Position numbers and translations under genes: made by a program
In this document: one piece after another, positions 25,016 to 35,182 of the stretch
Numbering within the stretch: position 1 is the first letter of the stretch
Layout of the letters: each line of letters opens with the position of its first letter
Assembly (NCBI RefSeq): GCF_002812045.1
Contig: NZ_NPEG01000001.1
Coordinates: forward strand, 1,113,137 to 1,177,136
Direction: 5' to 3'
DNA: 64,000 bases
Source of the DNA: Leptospira haakeii
GTDB taxonomy: Bacteria; Spirochaetota; Leptospiria; Leptospirales; Leptospiraceae
The notes under the pieces: generated by a model
Seen by the model: the letters and a program-made list of their open reading frames with translations, nothing else
Databases searched by the model: none
What the model was told of the DNA's origin: nothing

Positions 25016-26142
25016 ATTTTTATTTGAATGCGTATTCTAAATCTAATTTTATAATAGATGTTTTAGTAATTATTACTTTTACTCTATTTCTTTTTGTATT
25101 CTTGGGAAATAAGAGAAAGTTTATCTTCACAAAAGAATGGGATCTTTCCTTTTATAAAAGAATTCTAATCCTATCCCTGATCTATCTGATCCTTGCGTCC
25201 ACTATTCCTTTCTTTTTGGATGTAAGTTCTTTTATCCGAGTTAGGGTTGCTTGGACAATTTTGACGATCGCCTTCCCTCTGCTTGGTTTTCTTCATTTTG
25301 CGTTTTCTAAAAGAATTATTTTCTTATTTATTTCTCTCTTCTTAGTTTGTATTAAATTCTATTCCGAAGTTTGGGAACCGAATCATCTGGATGTCGAACA
25401 TATCCAAATCCGGTCTGATAAGATTGTTTCTCCTATAAAAATTGTACACATCTCTGATCTGCAAACAGATGATATTAGGAACCTACATTTAAAAGTTAGA
25501 GATGAAGCGAATCGTTTTCAGCCGGATCTGATCTTGTTTACCGGGGACGTGATGAATCATGTATCTCTCTATCCGATCGTTACTTCTTATCTGAAAGAAT
25601 TTAAATATAAGAATGGATTCTTTTTTGTTACTGGTGATGTGGATCACATTTTACGTTATACTGATTTTTCTTCTAAGACTGGATCAGTTCTTTGGGATCG
25701 TAAATCAAAGGTAATCCAGATCGGAGGAAATAAGATCGGCTTGATTGGATTAGGTTTACCTGATTATAGAAATAAAACTTTGATTTGGAGCCTGAAAAGG
25801 GAGATCCCTGAGGATATTTATTCGATTCTCATCAGTCATTATCCAGATTCTGTTCTTCATCAACCGAATGAAAAAGTGGATTTGATCCTAGCCGGACATA
25901 CTCATGGCGGACAAGTCCAAGTTCCGTTTTTCGGTCCAATCCTAACTCTTTCCAGGGTTCCTCGACATATCGCGGCCGGGGGATTGAATGCCTATGAAAA
26001 TACTGATATTATAGTAAGTAGGGGTTTAGGGGCAGAAGGTCATGTGGCTCCCAGAATTCGATTCGGTGCGAGACCACATTTAATTTTGTTGGAGCTTCTA
26101 CCTGCAAATTCCGCAAAAGAAACCGTTAAAAACGGGATCTAA
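25012..26142 (+). CDS. Membrane-anchored metallophosphoesterase
   Basis: The start is ATG 25012, overlapping the stop of the transporter gene in ATGA; an in-frame ATG at 24985 is less likely. The product has 376 residues. Four N-terminal membrane segments fill the first ~115 residues. The calcineurin-like domain follows: IVHISDLQTD (D-x-H equivalent), LILFTGDVMNH, FFVTGDVDH (here D replaces the usual N of GNHD), ISHYPDS and AGHTHGGQVQVPF. This is the YaeI-like subgroup; substrates may include lipid-linked phosphates such as UDP-diacylglucosamine relatives. The GDVDH variant may alter metal binding. Confidence 0.85.
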   Translation: MNFYLNAYSKSNFIIDVLVIITFTLFLFVFLGNKRKFIFTKEWDLSFYKRILILSLIYLILASTIPFFLDVSSFIRVRVAWTILTIAFPLLGFLHFAFSKRIIFLFISLFLVCIKFYSEVWEPNHLDVEHIQIRSDKIVSPIKIVHISDLQTDDIRNLHLKVRDEANRFQPDLILFTGDVMNHVSLYPIVTSYLKEFKYKNGFFFVTGDVDHILRYTDFSSKTGSVLWDRKSKVIQIGGNKIGLIGLGLPDYRNKTLIWSLKREIPEDIYSILISHYPDSVLHQPNEKVDLILAGHTHGGQVQVPFFGPILTLSRVPRHIAAGGLNAYENTDIIVSRGLGAEGHVAPRIRFGARPHLILLELLPANSAKETVKNGI

Positions 26143-26170
26143 AATTTACTTAGAAAGGGTCCGATCCAAT

Positions 26171-27241
26171 ATGCGGCTCACGTTAGTCTTTCTATTCTGT
26201 TTGTTGGCTGTTTTTATAACCTGTCAGTCCGTAACTGTAGAATATCCTATGTACCCTCCAACAAAAGAGGGGAGGGACTTAAAACAATTCTTAAACGGTG
26301 TAAGAACGGTCGCTTTTGCTTTAGAGCCAATGAATTCCGAAATTTGGACCCATGAAAGTAATCGTTCCTTCGTATTGATGGTCCCAGGAAAAATTTATGA
26401 AAGTTTATCTCAAGATTCATATTTTAAAATTTTGGACCTGAAAGACAGACCTGATGTTCAGGAAGGAAAAGATCTTACTTTGGAAGGAATACATAAGAAC
26501 AGAAAGAGGATCGGAGAAGTATTAGATGCGGATGCAATTTTATTCGTTTCCGTCAAACAACCTGAGTCCCAATGTTACGTGGAAAGAAAAATGGACTATC
26601 TTGCTCTTGGGATGGCGGTTCTTAGGGTCGCTGCTGCAGGAAAAGATAGAGATAGGCAATTAAGTAGAGCAGCTGCTTCTCTAGTAAATGATCCGATTGT
26701 AAAACCCACAGGTGTCCGAAAAGTTTATATCCCGATAGAAGCAAATTTAATCCGGGTAGATTCCGGAGAAATGATGAAGACTACTCTCAGCAAACCTTCT
26801 ATCATATACAATGGGGTAGGTGACGTTAGTTGTCCTAGTATGCTTCCATCTCTTTCTACTGCTTTAGATGAATCCATCTCCGAAATACAAAGAAGGCTTT
26901 CTCCTAAAGTAGAGTCTGAAGATATTTCTATATTTACAGAAGATGAAAATCCTGAAGTAGAAGCGCTTCTTTTAGAAGGGTATGAAGAGATCACCGGAGA
27001 TAATCCGAATTTCCAGAGAGCTAAAATTTCTTGGGAGAAAGCCGATCAAAAAGCGAAAGGAAAATCCTGGGCAGCTAAAGCGAATTTAGCTACGTATTAT
27101 TTCTCGGAAGGGGATTACCAAAAAGCGATCCAATTTTATGATGAGGCAATCCGCTTGGGTGGTCCTGAAGATGATTATCTGAAGGAGTTGAAAGAATTGA
27201 TGGCGCCTCCTCAGATAGAAGAAGAGGCAACCGAAAAATAA
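26171..27241 (+). CDS. lipL41: LipL41-like TPR lipoprotein
   Basis: A 356-residue lipoprotein with Cys18 in the lipobox FITC. From memory it follows L. interrogans LipL41 along its whole length: VEYPMYPPTKEGRDLKQFL after the lipobox, VKPTGVR mid-protein, VGDVSCPSMLPSLSTALDE, then the C-terminal LLLEGYEEITGDNPNFQRAK and SWAAKANLATYYFSEGDYQK TPR units. LipL41 is an abundant outer-membrane lipoprotein that forms supramolecular assemblies and binds haem. The partner gene lep, usually found just downstream in pathogens, is not there; a convergent haem-motif lipoprotein gene sits 7 bp away instead. It could be a paralogue rather than the orthologue. Confidence 0.8.
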   Translation: MRLTLVFLFCLLAVFITCQSVTVEYPMYPPTKEGRDLKQFLNGVRTVAFALEPMNSEIWTHESNRSFVLMVPGKIYESLSQDSYFKILDLKDRPDVQEGKDLTLEGIHKNRKRIGEVLDADAILFVSVKQPESQCYVERKMDYLALGMAVLRVAAAGKDRDRQLSRAAASLVNDPIVKPTGVRKVYIPIEANLIRVDSGEMMKTTLSKPSIIYNGVGDVSCPSMLPSLSTALDESISEIQRRLSPKVESEDISIFTEDENPEVEALLLEGYEEITGDNPNFQRAKISWEKADQKAKGKSWAAKANLATYYFSEGDYQKAIQFYDEAIRLGGPEDDYLKELKELMAPPQIEEEATEK

Positions 27242-27248
27242 AGATCGA

Positions 27249-27608
27249 TTAAGGTAGGGCTCCGTCTTGTATCCAACGATAAGCGGCCTTTTCGAAATGA
27301 TCGGTTCCAAAGGCATGCATCTTTCCTCCTTTGGTCAAATATCTATAGAGCACGCTGCTTTCTGGACTTCCCGGAACTACTCTGGCATGAACTTCCTTAT
27401 AACTTAGAATATCGAAAGGCCCGTCTCCTGGATGACATTTGGAACAAAGAGTAACGGAACCGTATGCTTCCAAAATGCAAAAGGAAGAAGGTTTCGCGTG
27501 TATATCACATGGTTTCGCTTTCTCTCCTTGGTAAACCGGACCTTTTGAGCAACAAAATAGAAAGAATGATAAAAAGATAAATAATGTTTTTATGATATGA
27601 TTTGGCAT
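27249..27608 (-). CDS. Small lipoprotein with a c-type haem motif
   Basis: A 119-residue protein with a signal peptide ending in LFCC (lipidation at C19 or C20) and a good ribosome binding site (AGGAG). C55-S-K-C58-H59 is a classical CxxCH haem attachment site. Extra cysteines (C34, C44) may form a disulfide. The C-terminus, with a methionine in GGKMHAFGTDHFEKAAYRWIQDG, fits the distal ligand and final helix of small cytochromes. It is convergent with the LipL41-like gene, with 7 bp between the stops. Likely a periplasmic-face electron carrier or haem handler. Confidence 0.78.
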   Translation of the reverse strand: MPNHIIKTLFIFLSFFLFCCSKGPVYQGEKAKPCDIHAKPSSFCILEAYGSVTLCSKCHPGDGPFDILSYKEVHARVVPGSPESSVLYRYLTKGGKMHAFGTDHFEKAAYRWIQDGALP

Positions 27609-27624
27609 TTGATTCTCCTGGGAT

Positions 27625-27659
27625 AAAAAAAGACCGGAGAAACAAATGTTTCTCCGGTC
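27625..27659 (-). terminator. Intrinsic terminator of the PhoX-like gene
   Basis: GACCGGAGAAAC and GTTTCTCCGGTC form a perfect 12-bp stem around AAAT. On the minus strand it is followed by TTTTTTT. It lies 15 bp after the stop of the PhoX-like gene. Confidence 0.9.
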
Positions 27660-27674
27660 GAAGAGGATACGTCT

Positions 27675-29618
27675 TTAATATCTAAATGGGCCGATATAAC
27701 CGACGTAAGAAGGGTACAAATTATCCCCGTAAGCAGGGATAGTAGGAGATCCTTCATCCACATTATGCGCGGACCAGGATTTTTTGGAATTGGTCATGTC
27801 GTTTTCACCGTAAGGGTGTTGGGTGACAACTGTGAGATAACTCCAACCGTTCAAGTTCTTATAAAAATAAGGAGAAGTGGTCTCCGAGCCGTAAGGAGTT
27901 GTCCAGATGCGGGTCAGGGTTTTTGTGCTAACATTATATGCGAAAGTTGCATCGTTCTGATGTTCGCCGGTATTTGTATCTTCCCCTATGATCAGGATAT
28001 TTGAGTTCTCCATGAATGCTACGTTATCCGGGTTTGCAATAGAACTCGCTTTGCAGGTATTACTTACATCAGCACCGTAAGCTAAATATCCGAAGTCGGA
28101 GACAGACGCGGCCTGTCCCATAACTTCACCCGCCATATTGAATGCCACAAAGGAACTATCGATATGATCCCCCAATGTATCCTGTCTTCCGCCGCCTAGA
28201 TCCAGGGAGTAAACTCCGCCGCAAGGATTTGAAGGTAACTGGATATCTCCGGAAGAATCAATCATTCCCGCTTTCAAGCTGCTCATCGCAACATAAAGTT
28301 TGGATGCGTTGGTATTATACGTTATACCTTCTTCCTTATTGAATTCTATGCTGGCACCTTTTAAGGCAGCGTATCTTCTGGTTTCCAATCTGGATGCGAG
28401 TATTTCTATGCTTGCGCCAGTGGTGAAATTACCTGTTTTTAACTTGAGGCATTCTTTTCCGCTGCCTTCCACTTCGATATATTTGTATCCGCTTGCAACT
28501 GTGCAAGAACCCGGAGTAGAACCGTCGAAAGCGCCATCTGCTTCGAACATATTCGAGAATGTGATCCCGGAATTAATAGCTGTTACGATCTCGGTGTCGG
28601 TAGAATGTCCCAAATTGATCCAGCTGATATCCGCAGAACCTCCGTTAGTTGCCGACTTCTGTGTCCATTTTGCGGCATAAAGAGTTCCTGAAGTTAGGTC
28701 CTTTTTATGGTCTGCAACGAAGAAGAACAAGCCTACGTTAGCTCCATCATCGGCAAGATATACTGATCTTTCGTCAGGTAGTACTTTCGCTAATTCGTGA
28801 GCGAATCTTCCCATTGCGAAATGTTTTGCCACGGAAGTATCCCCGTTTGAATTTAGAATCTTAACTTCCGGGATCCAGCCGTAACGATAAGGATTCGCTG
28901 CCTCTGCACCTAGATAGGCAGGATAATAATTCATATTGGTCGCAGAATTTGCTTTAGCAGCATTAGGTTCGTATTCTTCCGAGCCTAAATGAGTGTTCCA
29001 AGGAGAAACGCTTCCCGCGCAAGGAATATAGATCCCTTTTACTCCGGACATATCCACATGTTTGGTCGAATCTACACTTAACGTTCCGGTCACCAGATCC
29101 TGGCTTAGTTTACTGATATACATACTTCCGACCACATCTTCGAAATGAGTGATCATAAAGATGGAACCGTCTACTTGGATCAAGGAACTGAAATCGGAAG
29201 ACATACTCGGGCCGTTTTGGCCTGTTCCTCCATTCCTAAATGTATATCCTATTGCGGTTCCGTTTGGTATAGCGGTGCCAGTCATGTCCATGGGAATGCC
29301 GAAGGTTCCGGTTCCCTTTGTTTCTCCAGAGCGGATCAGATTGACATAGGATATTGACTGCTCTATATCGTTAACCGTAATCGTTGCGGAAACTTGATGT
29401 GTGGACTTTTGAGCGGCTGTGGACGGAAAGTCCGCCTCTTCGAAAGAGACATCCCGAAAGGAATTTGCTCCTGCTCCTAAAAGCGCCAACGCTGCGTTGC
29501 CTTCTCCCTTATCTGCGACACAATTTTCCGCAAATAAGATAGGAAGGATAAGACTAACTAAAAGAATCGAATGGTGTATCTTTGAAAATTTTTTCTTTTC
29601 GTGAATTAAATTTTTCAT
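27675..29618 (-). CDS. PhoX/DUF839-family lipoprotein
   Basis: A 647-residue lipoprotein with a perfect AGGAGG ribosome binding site and the lipobox AENC (C33). DUF839/PhoX hallmarks are PWNTHLGSEEYEP (acidic metal-binding block), RFAHELAKVLPDERSVYLAD followed by DGANVGLFFFVAD, and NPDNVAFMENSNILIIGEDT. PhoX enzymes are calcium/iron-dependent periplasmic alkaline phosphatases with a propeller fold; many DUF839 proteins are of unproven activity. The predicted location is the outer or inner membrane face. The gene is monocistronic, with its own terminator. Confidence 0.83.
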   Translation of the reverse strand: MKNLIHEKKKFSKIHHSILLVSLILPILFAENCVADKGEGNAALALLGAGANSFRDVSFEEADFPSTAAQKSTHQVSATITVNDIEQSISYVNLIRSGETKGTGTFGIPMDMTGTAIPNGTAIGYTFRNGGTGQNGPSMSSDFSSLIQVDGSIFMITHFEDVVGSMYISKLSQDLVTGTLSVDSTKHVDMSGVKGIYIPCAGSVSPWNTHLGSEEYEPNAAKANSATNMNYYPAYLGAEAANPYRYGWIPEVKILNSNGDTSVAKHFAMGRFAHELAKVLPDERSVYLADDGANVGLFFFVADHKKDLTSGTLYAAKWTQKSATNGGSADISWINLGHSTDTEIVTAINSGITFSNMFEADGAFDGSTPGSCTVASGYKYIEVEGSGKECLKLKTGNFTTGASIEILASRLETRRYAALKGASIEFNKEEGITYNTNASKLYVAMSSLKAGMIDSSGDIQLPSNPCGGVYSLDLGGGRQDTLGDHIDSSFVAFNMAGEVMGQAASVSDFGYLAYGADVSNTCKASSIANPDNVAFMENSNILIIGEDTNTGEHQNDATFAYNVSTKTLTRIWTTPYGSETTSPYFYKNLNGWSYLTVVTQHPYGENDMTNSKKSWSAHNVDEGSPTIPAYGDNLYPSYVGYIGPFRY

Positions 29619-29713
29619 TTTCGAAAACCTCCTGTTCGGCTGAAGGAATTTTCTAATTCTAACTTCTCGCCTAATGGAAAGTTAATGTGAACCGGAATCG
29701 TTTCTAAGGGATT

Positions 29714-29755
29714 ACAAAACGGGAAAATTTAGATCAGATCTAAAATCCGTTTTGT
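29714..29755. repeat. Nested inverted repeat between ftsZ and the PhoX-like gene
   Basis: ACAAAACGG (29714-29722) pairs with CCGTTTTGT (29747-29755), and inside it TTTAGATC-A-GATCTAAA forms a second stem. The whole is an imperfect 42-nt hairpin about 95 bp upstream of the PhoX-like start. It could be an operator for that gene or a second terminator for ftsZ. Confidence 0.5.
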
Positions 29756-29888
29756 CAAAAAGGGAAAGTTTGAAGGAGAATATATATTACAAATTTATGA
29801 AATGAAAGACGAATGAGCGAATCACGTTTCGATTACGAACAACTCTTTTTGTAATAAGCCGACTAAATCGCGATAAAGATGGCGTATT

Positions 29889-29917
29889 AAAAGGGAGAAA
29901 ATTAACCTCTCCCTTTT
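29889..29917 (-). terminator. Terminator overlapping the ftsZ stop codon
   Basis: On the minus strand AAAAGGGAGA and TCTCCCTTTT form a 10-bp stem whose loop (GGTTAATTT) contains the ftsZ stop codon TAA. TAATACGCC follows. It closes the ftsQ-ftsA-ftsZ transcript. Confidence 0.7.
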
Positions 29918-31089
29918 TCACCTCTTCTTAAAAAAGCAGGAATATCATAATCTTCTTTCATATTTCCGGAAGGATTTTTGGATTTGAGAGCTCTATATGC
30001 TTCCGGGTCATTGCTAATCCTTTCCGGTTCTGTTTTGAAGCTTGGGCGAGGCTCTTCCATTTCAGGAAGTCCTACCACTTTTCTTTGAGGTTGAGATTGT
30101 AATTTTGGAACGGATCCGATACTTGCCGCCCTTTTATTAAAACCTGTAGCGATCACAGTGATACGAATTCTTTTTTCCAGATCAGCATCTTCCGTTAAGC
30201 CTATGATGATATTTGCGTTAGGATCCACTTGGGAAGTGATGATCTGAGATACTTCATTCCAATCGGAAATAGTAAGATCGGTTCCGCCTGTGACATTGAT
30301 TAAAAGAGACGTTGCACCTGCGATAGAGCGAGAATCCAATAGAGCATTATCGATCGCAAAGTTCACAGCTTCGGAGACTTTGTTTTCTCCGTAACCTTCT
30401 CCCACTCCCATGACTGCGTCACCGGTATCTCTCATGATGGCTTTTACATCCGCAAAATCTACGTTGATGATTCCAGGATTGTTTACGATATCACTGATTC
30501 CTCTAACTGCATTTAGAAGAATATCATCTATCACTCTGAATGCTTGGTCGATAGGAGTATCTCTTTCTACTACTTGAAAGATGGATTCATTATTTACTAA
30601 AATTAAAGTATCAACATAAGAGCGTAGTTGTTCCACTCCTCTTTTGGCGAGTTCCATTCTTCTTTTTCCTTCGAATGAAAAAGGAATGGTGACCACTCCG
30701 ACTACTAAACATTTTTGTTCTTTTGCGATCTTTGCAACGATAGGTGCTGCACCAGTTCCGGTTCCGCCTCCCATCCCAGCAGTTACGAAGACCATGTCCG
30801 CACCTTGGATTACAGATACGATTTTTTCTTTGTCTTCTTCTGCTGCTCTTGCGCCTAACTCAGGATCTCCTCCTGCGCCCATTCCTCTTGTGGTCTTGGA
30901 ACCTAATGCAATTTTACCTTCTATCTCGGAACGTTTTAATACCTGTTCATCGGTATTCATGATGACGTATTCCACACCTCTTAGGCTGGAGTTCGCCATT
31001 CTTGCGACTGCGTTCATTCCGCCGCCGCCGATTCCTAAAACTTTAATAATAGCAGGGTTTGATTTTTCTTCTTCTTCGAAACGTAACAT
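29902..31089 (-). CDS. ftsZ: Cell division GTPase FtsZ
   Basis: The start is ATG 31089, with GGGAG 7 nt upstream; an in-frame GTG lies 6 bp earlier. The product is 395 residues, of normal length. [13 protein letters not shown] opens the Rossmann part, [10 protein letters not shown] is the tubulin signature that binds GTP phosphates, and [11 protein letters not shown] is the T7 synergy loop. The C-terminus ends with the FtsA/ZipA-binding peptide [13 protein letters not shown]. It polymerises into the cytokinetic ring. It is the last gene of ftsQ-ftsA-ftsZ, 10 bp after ftsA. Confidence 0.98.
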   Translation of the reverse strand: MLRFEEEEKSNPAIIKVLGIGGGGMNAVARMANSSLRGVEYVIMNTDEQVLKRSEIEGKIALGSKTTRGMGAGGDPELGARAAEEDKEKIVSVIQGADMVFVTAGMGGGTGTGAAPIVAKIAKEQKCLVVGVVTIPFSFEGKRRMELAKRGVEQLRSYVDTLILVNNESIFQVVERDTPIDQAFRVIDDILLNAVRGISDIVNNPGIINVDFADVKAIMRDTGDAVMGVGEGYGENKVSEAVNFAIDNALLDSRSIAGATSLLINVTGGTDLTISDWNEVSQIITSQVDPNANIIIGLTEDADLEKRIRITVIATGFNKRAASIGSVPKLQSQPQRKVVGLPEMEEPRPSFKTEPERISNDPEAYRALKSKNPSGNMKEDYDIPAFLRRGEKGRG

Positions 31090-31099
31090 GATCACTCCC

Positions 31100-32326
31100 T
31101 TAGAGGTTTTCCTCTATCCATCTCCGAATTTTTTTGCCCCAGGTTTCGCTTCTATCCTGGGATTTTCTTTCCATGTCCCCTAATCTGGAGGCGTATTTGA
31201 TAAGTCCGACCGCTGTAGCAAATTCAGGAGAAGATACTCTGTCCGAAAGACCGGAAAGTCCTGCAGGCCTTGCACGAGTTACCGTTAGGCGAAACACGTC
31301 CTCTGCCAGACTTTCTATTCCTTCTAAGAGGCTTCCTCCTCCCGTGAGGATGACTCCTCCGGCGAGAAATGATTTTTTCCCGGACTTAATAAGTTCTGCA
31401 TCCACCATTTCGAAAATTTCTCGCATACGAGGTTCGATTACATGAACTAGTTCTTCTCTCAAAACTGTTCTGGCCGGTCTTCCGCTGATCGGTGGGATCT
31501 CTACTGTTTCAGTCGGATCAATTTCTTCTAATGAACAATGACCGAATCTCTTTTTTACAAGCTCGGCAGTTTCGATTGTGGTTTTTAAACCGATGGAAAG
31601 ATCAGAAGTAACATTATATCCACCAAATGGGATTACGGAAGAATAAGCTATCCCTCCGTCCACGTAAACGATCAGATCACAGATTCCTGCGCCTATATCT
31701 AATACTGCGGTGCCAAGATCTTTTTCCCCGGAAGTTAAAACTGCATCGGAAGAAGCAAGACTTGAAAGAACTCTTGTCTCTTCTGCCAAACCTGCCGCTT
31801 CGATACATTTTTCTAAATTATGAAGTGCTGTTAGACCGGCTGTCACTATATGGACTTCCGCTTCTAAACGAACTCCAGTCATTCCGATCGGATCTTTGAT
31901 AGAAGTTTGGTCGTCCACTGAGAATTCTTTAGAAAGAACGTGTAAAATTTCTTGGTCAGCCGGAACTCGAACTGCTTGTGCAGCTTCTATCACTCTGACT
32001 ATATCCGGTTCGGTCACCACTCTATCTCTATTGGTGATTGCAACCACTCCCTTGGAATTGTCCGCACGAACAGATTTGCCAGTCACATTCACAACAACAT
32101 AACCGATCTCTTGTCCACACATGAGTTCCGCTTCACTCACGGCTTCTATGATGGAACGAGTGGTTGCTTCTATATTGATAATGGATCCGTTTTTAATTCC
32201 GGAAGAAGGAAACATTCCCGTTCCGATAATTTCAGTTTCGTATTCGGAGATAGGACGTCCTACCACCACTTTTGTAAGTGCTGATCCGAGATCCAGAGAG
32301 ACTATGATTCTTTCAGAAGATTCCAT
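31100..32326 (-). CDS. ftsA: Cell division protein FtsA
   Basis: The start is ATG 32326 ([20 protein letters not shown]), 4 nt after the ftsQ stop; longer in-frame starts would overlap ftsQ. The product has 408 residues of actin fold: [14 protein letters not shown] (phosphate 1), [13 protein letters not shown] (phosphate 2), and [12 protein letters not shown] (adenosine loop). The C-terminal basic amphipathic helix [15 protein letters not shown] tethers it to the membrane. It anchors FtsZ filaments. Confidence 0.97.
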   Translation of the reverse strand: MESSERIIVSLDLGSALTKVVVGRPISEYETEIIGTGMFPSSGIKNGSIINIEATTRSIIEAVSEAELMCGQEIGYVVVNVTGKSVRADNSKGVVAITNRDRVVTEPDIVRVIEAAQAVRVPADQEILHVLSKEFSVDDQTSIKDPIGMTGVRLEAEVHIVTAGLTALHNLEKCIEAAGLAEETRVLSSLASSDAVLTSGEKDLGTAVLDIGAGICDLIVYVDGGIAYSSVIPFGGYNVTSDLSIGLKTTIETAELVKKRFGHCSLEEIDPTETVEIPPISGRPARTVLREELVHVIEPRMREIFEMVDAELIKSGKKSFLAGGVILTGGGSLLEGIESLAEDVFRLTVTRARPAGLSGLSDRVSSPEFATAVGLIKYASRLGDMERKSQDRSETWGKKIRRWIEENL

Positions 32327-32330
32327 ATTC

Positions 32331-33074
32331 TTAATGGTAGACCGCGTCTTCTCCTCGTATGTCCACGAGTTTAGGGCGGACTTTTTCTTTTTCAAGATAT
32401 GCTAATACAGCGTATAACTTTCTGACCTGCTCGGTTTGGAATAAGGTCCCAACTTGTACGCGGACCGAAAGAGGAGTGTCAGAGTAGACAAAAATTTCTC
32501 CATCCTCATGCAAGGATACTTCTGAGATACGGGTCTTCAGTGCCGGATAAGAACGAAATGCATTTTCCACGGAAGTATGAAGGTCTTTGAATGCAGCACC
32601 GACTACTTCTCCTTTTTCTCTCGGGAATGTTCCGGAAAGTACTGTGAGTCCTTGGCTTCGAACATCATCCATGGAAAGTATTTTTAGATCTGAATCGATC
32701 TCGAAAAGATGACCGTCCGAGTTCACGAGATAACTTGGCTTTCTTTCGGTGATCTCCACCAGTAATTGGTCGTCCGTTTTTTTTTCCAAATGAGCGGATT
32801 TGATTCTGGGGTGTGAGGTAAGTCGGTGTTCCATTTGGCCGAGGTCGTAATTTTCGAAAGAGGTTCCCGGTTGGATACCCATGATCTGAACTATTTCTTC
32901 CGTTCTAAGAGTTTCGTGTCCTGTCAGTATGAGTTTATTCAACTCCTGGGGAAGGGTCCCCCTCCTAAATCCCCAGCCTAGAGTGCTCGCCAATAGAAAG
33001 AGGAAGGCCAGAAGCCACCAACTCGTTCTTTTTTGAACGGATTCTTTCAAAAAGTCAATTATATTATGTCTCAT
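32331..33074 (-). CDS. ftsQ: Cell division protein FtsQ
   Basis: A 247-residue single-pass membrane protein: a basic cytoplasmic tail, a membrane segment ([18 protein letters not shown], ~19-36), then a POTRA domain ([21 protein letters not shown]...[24 protein letters not shown]) and the FtsQ beta domain. It is a linker of the periplasmic FtsQLB divisome complex. It is the first gene of ftsQ-ftsA-ftsZ. The gap of 136 bp to the divergent MCE gene should hold the promoter. Confidence 0.92.
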   Translation of the reverse strand: MRHNIIDFLKESVQKRTSWWLLAFLFLLASTLGWGFRRGTLPQELNKLILTGHETLRTEEIVQIMGIQPGTSFENYDLGQMEHRLTSHPRIKSAHLEKKTDDQLLVEITERKPSYLVNSDGHLFEIDSDLKILSMDDVRSQGLTVLSGTFPREKGEVVGAAFKDLHTSVENAFRSYPALKTRISEVSLHEDGEIFVYSDTPLSVRVQVGTLFQTEQVRKLYAVLAYLEKEKVRPKLVDIRGEDAVYH

Positions 33075-33210
33075 AGGCGTTTGGAGCGGGTTTTTTCTTC
33101 CTTTCCCTTAGAATTATCGGGAAATTCTCCAAAATTTCGCCCATCTATTTTTGATTTAGTAGGATTTAGTTGATCCGAATCCAAAGCCGAAGTTTCTAAT
33201 AGTAGAAAGT

Positions 33211-34014
33211 ATGAAATTTCCGATCCCTTCTCCCATTCATCTAGGTTTCGTTTTCTTTTGTGCTTTTTTCGTACTCTTGTACCAATCAGTGATCGAAAGA
33301 TCCGGTTCGGAAGAAGATTATCCTTATACTTTAAAAATTTATTATCCAAAGTCCCAAGGTATTCGCCCTGGAACTCCGGTCAGCATTTTAGGATTGGAGA
33401 GGGGAATTGTTCGAGATGTAGATGTGGTTGGGATAGAAGAAGTTCCCGACAAAAGATTTTTGGATAAGAATAGGACCAAGGCGGTAGAGATTACTATCCG
33501 TCTTGCTGAACCGATCACATTGTATTCAAACTATGATATTAGTTTTAGGACAGCTACTGTTCTATCCGGAAGGACTATAGATATTAATCCTGGAAATGCG
33601 GAAGAAGATTCCAAACAGGCCTTCTTCAAGCCAACGTACAAGGAAGAGGAAGATTTCCGTCCTGATTTTGCTCCTTCTGCTAGATACTATGATGACTTTT
33701 TTGCAGCATCCACTGGTGTGATCCGAGAAAATAAACAAGATATAACTTTGATGTTCGCAAACATGGAAGAGATCTCTTACAAACTCAAAAGTAGTAACGG
33801 TTCCGTTCCAAGATTCATAAACGATCCGGACACCTATGATAATCTGGCCGAGACATTGACAGATATGAGAATTTTAGGGGACGATGCCAGAAGGTATGTA
33901 GAAGGATACCGCAAGTTAGAAAGAAGTGCTCCTATTCCTTTCTCCATCAATTTATATCGTAGGACCACCATCATCGGTGGGATTTCCAGCGATTTCTATT
34001 TGAATAGGCTATAA
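33211..34014 (+). CDS. MCE/MlaD-domain protein
   Basis: A 267-residue protein with an N-terminal membrane anchor ([19 protein letters not shown]). An MCE domain follows: [34 protein letters not shown] has the family pattern 'G...GtpV...G..vG.V', and [21 protein letters not shown] closes the fold. The rest (~150-267) is helical. MCE proteins form hexameric rings that carry lipids between the inner and outer membranes. No mlaE/mlaF genes are adjacent. It is divergent from ftsQ. Confidence 0.85.
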   Translation: MKFPIPSPIHLGFVFFCAFFVLLYQSVIERSGSEEDYPYTLKIYYPKSQGIRPGTPVSILGLERGIVRDVDVVGIEEVPDKRFLDKNRTKAVEITIRLAEPITLYSNYDISFRTATVLSGRTIDINPGNAEEDSKQAFFKPTYKEEEDFRPDFAPSARYYDDFFAASTGVIRENKQDITLMFANMEEISYKLKSSNGSVPRFINDPDTYDNLAETLTDMRILGDDARRYVEGYRKLERSAPIPFSINLYRRTTIIGGISSDFYLNRL

Positions 34015-34078
34015 CTCCGGTTGTAACCACTTCGAAAAGGCGGGGACAAACTAGGCTACCCTGCCGATCCTAGTATCT

Positions 34079-35182
34079 ATGAAAGTCGCAGTGATCCATG
34101 ATTGGCTGAATGGGATGAGAGGAGGAGAGATCGTTCTCGATTCTATCCTAAAAGTATTTCCGGATGCAGATCTATTTACCCTTTTTTATGAAAAAGGAAA
34201 GTTAAACGAAAGAATAGAAAATAGAAAGATCGTAACGGCATTCACTGATAGGCTTCCTTTCAAATCCAAATACCGTTGGTATCTTCCTTTATTTCCTACT
34301 GCGATAGAGTCCTTGGATCTAAGAGGATATGATCTGATAGTATCTTCTTCTCATTGTGTTGCAAAAGGTGTGATTCCGGATCCGGATGCGATCCATATTA
34401 GCTATGTACATTCTCCCATGAGATACGTTTGGGATCTTTATTATGATTATTTCCCTGCGAGAAGCGGTTTGAAGTTTTTAGCATTCGAGTTTGTTTCCAA
34501 TTATCTTCGCACCTGGGACTCCGTTTCTTCTAACAGAGTGGATTCATTTTTATGCAACTCTGAGTTTGTTGCGAGAAGGATCCAAAAGTTTTATAGAAGG
34601 GATTCCAAAGTTGTTTATCCTCCGTGTTTGCCTAAAGGGTTTCAGGTAAAGGCGGGGAAGAAGGAAAACTTCGACCTAATCGTTTCCGCATTTGCTCCTT
34701 ATAAACGGATCGACTTAGCGATAGAGGCATATCGAAAGAACGGAAGGCCTCTTAAAATTTTAGGGAGCGGCCAAGAATATAAGAAACTCATAAAGGACCT
34801 TCCACCCAATGTGGAAATCCTGCCTCATAGGCCAAGGAATGAAGTGCAAGAGTATATGGCCAAGGCAAAGACATTCATTTTTCCTGGAATGGAAGATTTC
34901 GGGATCGCACCTGTTGAGGCCCAGGGGTATTGTACACCTGTTCTGGCATACGCAAAGGGTGGGGCTCTAGAAACGGTAGTTTCTGGAAAGACCGGGCTAT
35001 TCTTCAAAGAGCAAACTGTAGAGGCATTGAACTCTGCCTTGGCCGAATCCGACCGAAAAGAATGGAAATCTAAGGACTTTCAGGCCTCGGTAAACCGTTT
35101 TACGGAGGAAAAATTCATCATCCAAATCCAAAAGACGGTCGAGACTATAAACAAGAACTCTGGAAAAAGGAGGGGCGTTTGA
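34079..35182 (+). CDS. GT4-family glycosyltransferase
   Basis: A 367-residue GT-B enzyme. The N-domain begins MKVAVIHDWLNGMRGGEIVL (glycine loop) and contains SSSHCVAKGVIPDPDAIHISYVHSPMRYVWD. The C-domain has LIVSAFAPYKRIDLAIEA, LKILGSGQEYKKL and the donor-binding block KTFIFPGMEDFGIAPVEAQGYCTPVLA with its E-x7-E pattern. It resembles mannosyl/rhamnosyl transferases of O-antigen assembly. It overlaps flbD by 4 bp (TTGA), so an envelope gene is coupled to a flagellar operon. Confidence 0.9.
   Translation: MKVAVIHDWLNGMRGGEIVLDSILKVFPDADLFTLFYEKGKLNERIENRKIVTAFTDRLPFKSKYRWYLPLFPTAIESLDLRGYDLIVSSSHCVAKGVIPDPDAIHISYVHSPMRYVWDLYYDYFPARSGLKFLAFEFVSNYLRTWDSVSSNRVDSFLCNSEFVARRIQKFYRRDSKVVYPPCLPKGFQVKAGKKENFDLIVSAFAPYKRIDLAIEAYRKNGRPLKILGSGQEYKKLIKDLPPNVEILPHRPRNEVQEYMAKAKTFIFPGMEDFGIAPVEAQGYCTPVLAYAKGGALETVVSGKTGLFFKEQTVEALNSALAESDRKEWKSKDFQASVNRFTEEKFIIQIQKTVETINKNSGKRRGV

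Noticed and set aside
33071..33349. Minus-strand frame upstream of ftsQ
   Set aside because: It overlaps the start of the well-supported MCE gene, has a charged non-family sequence, and ends on the ftsQ start codon by chance.
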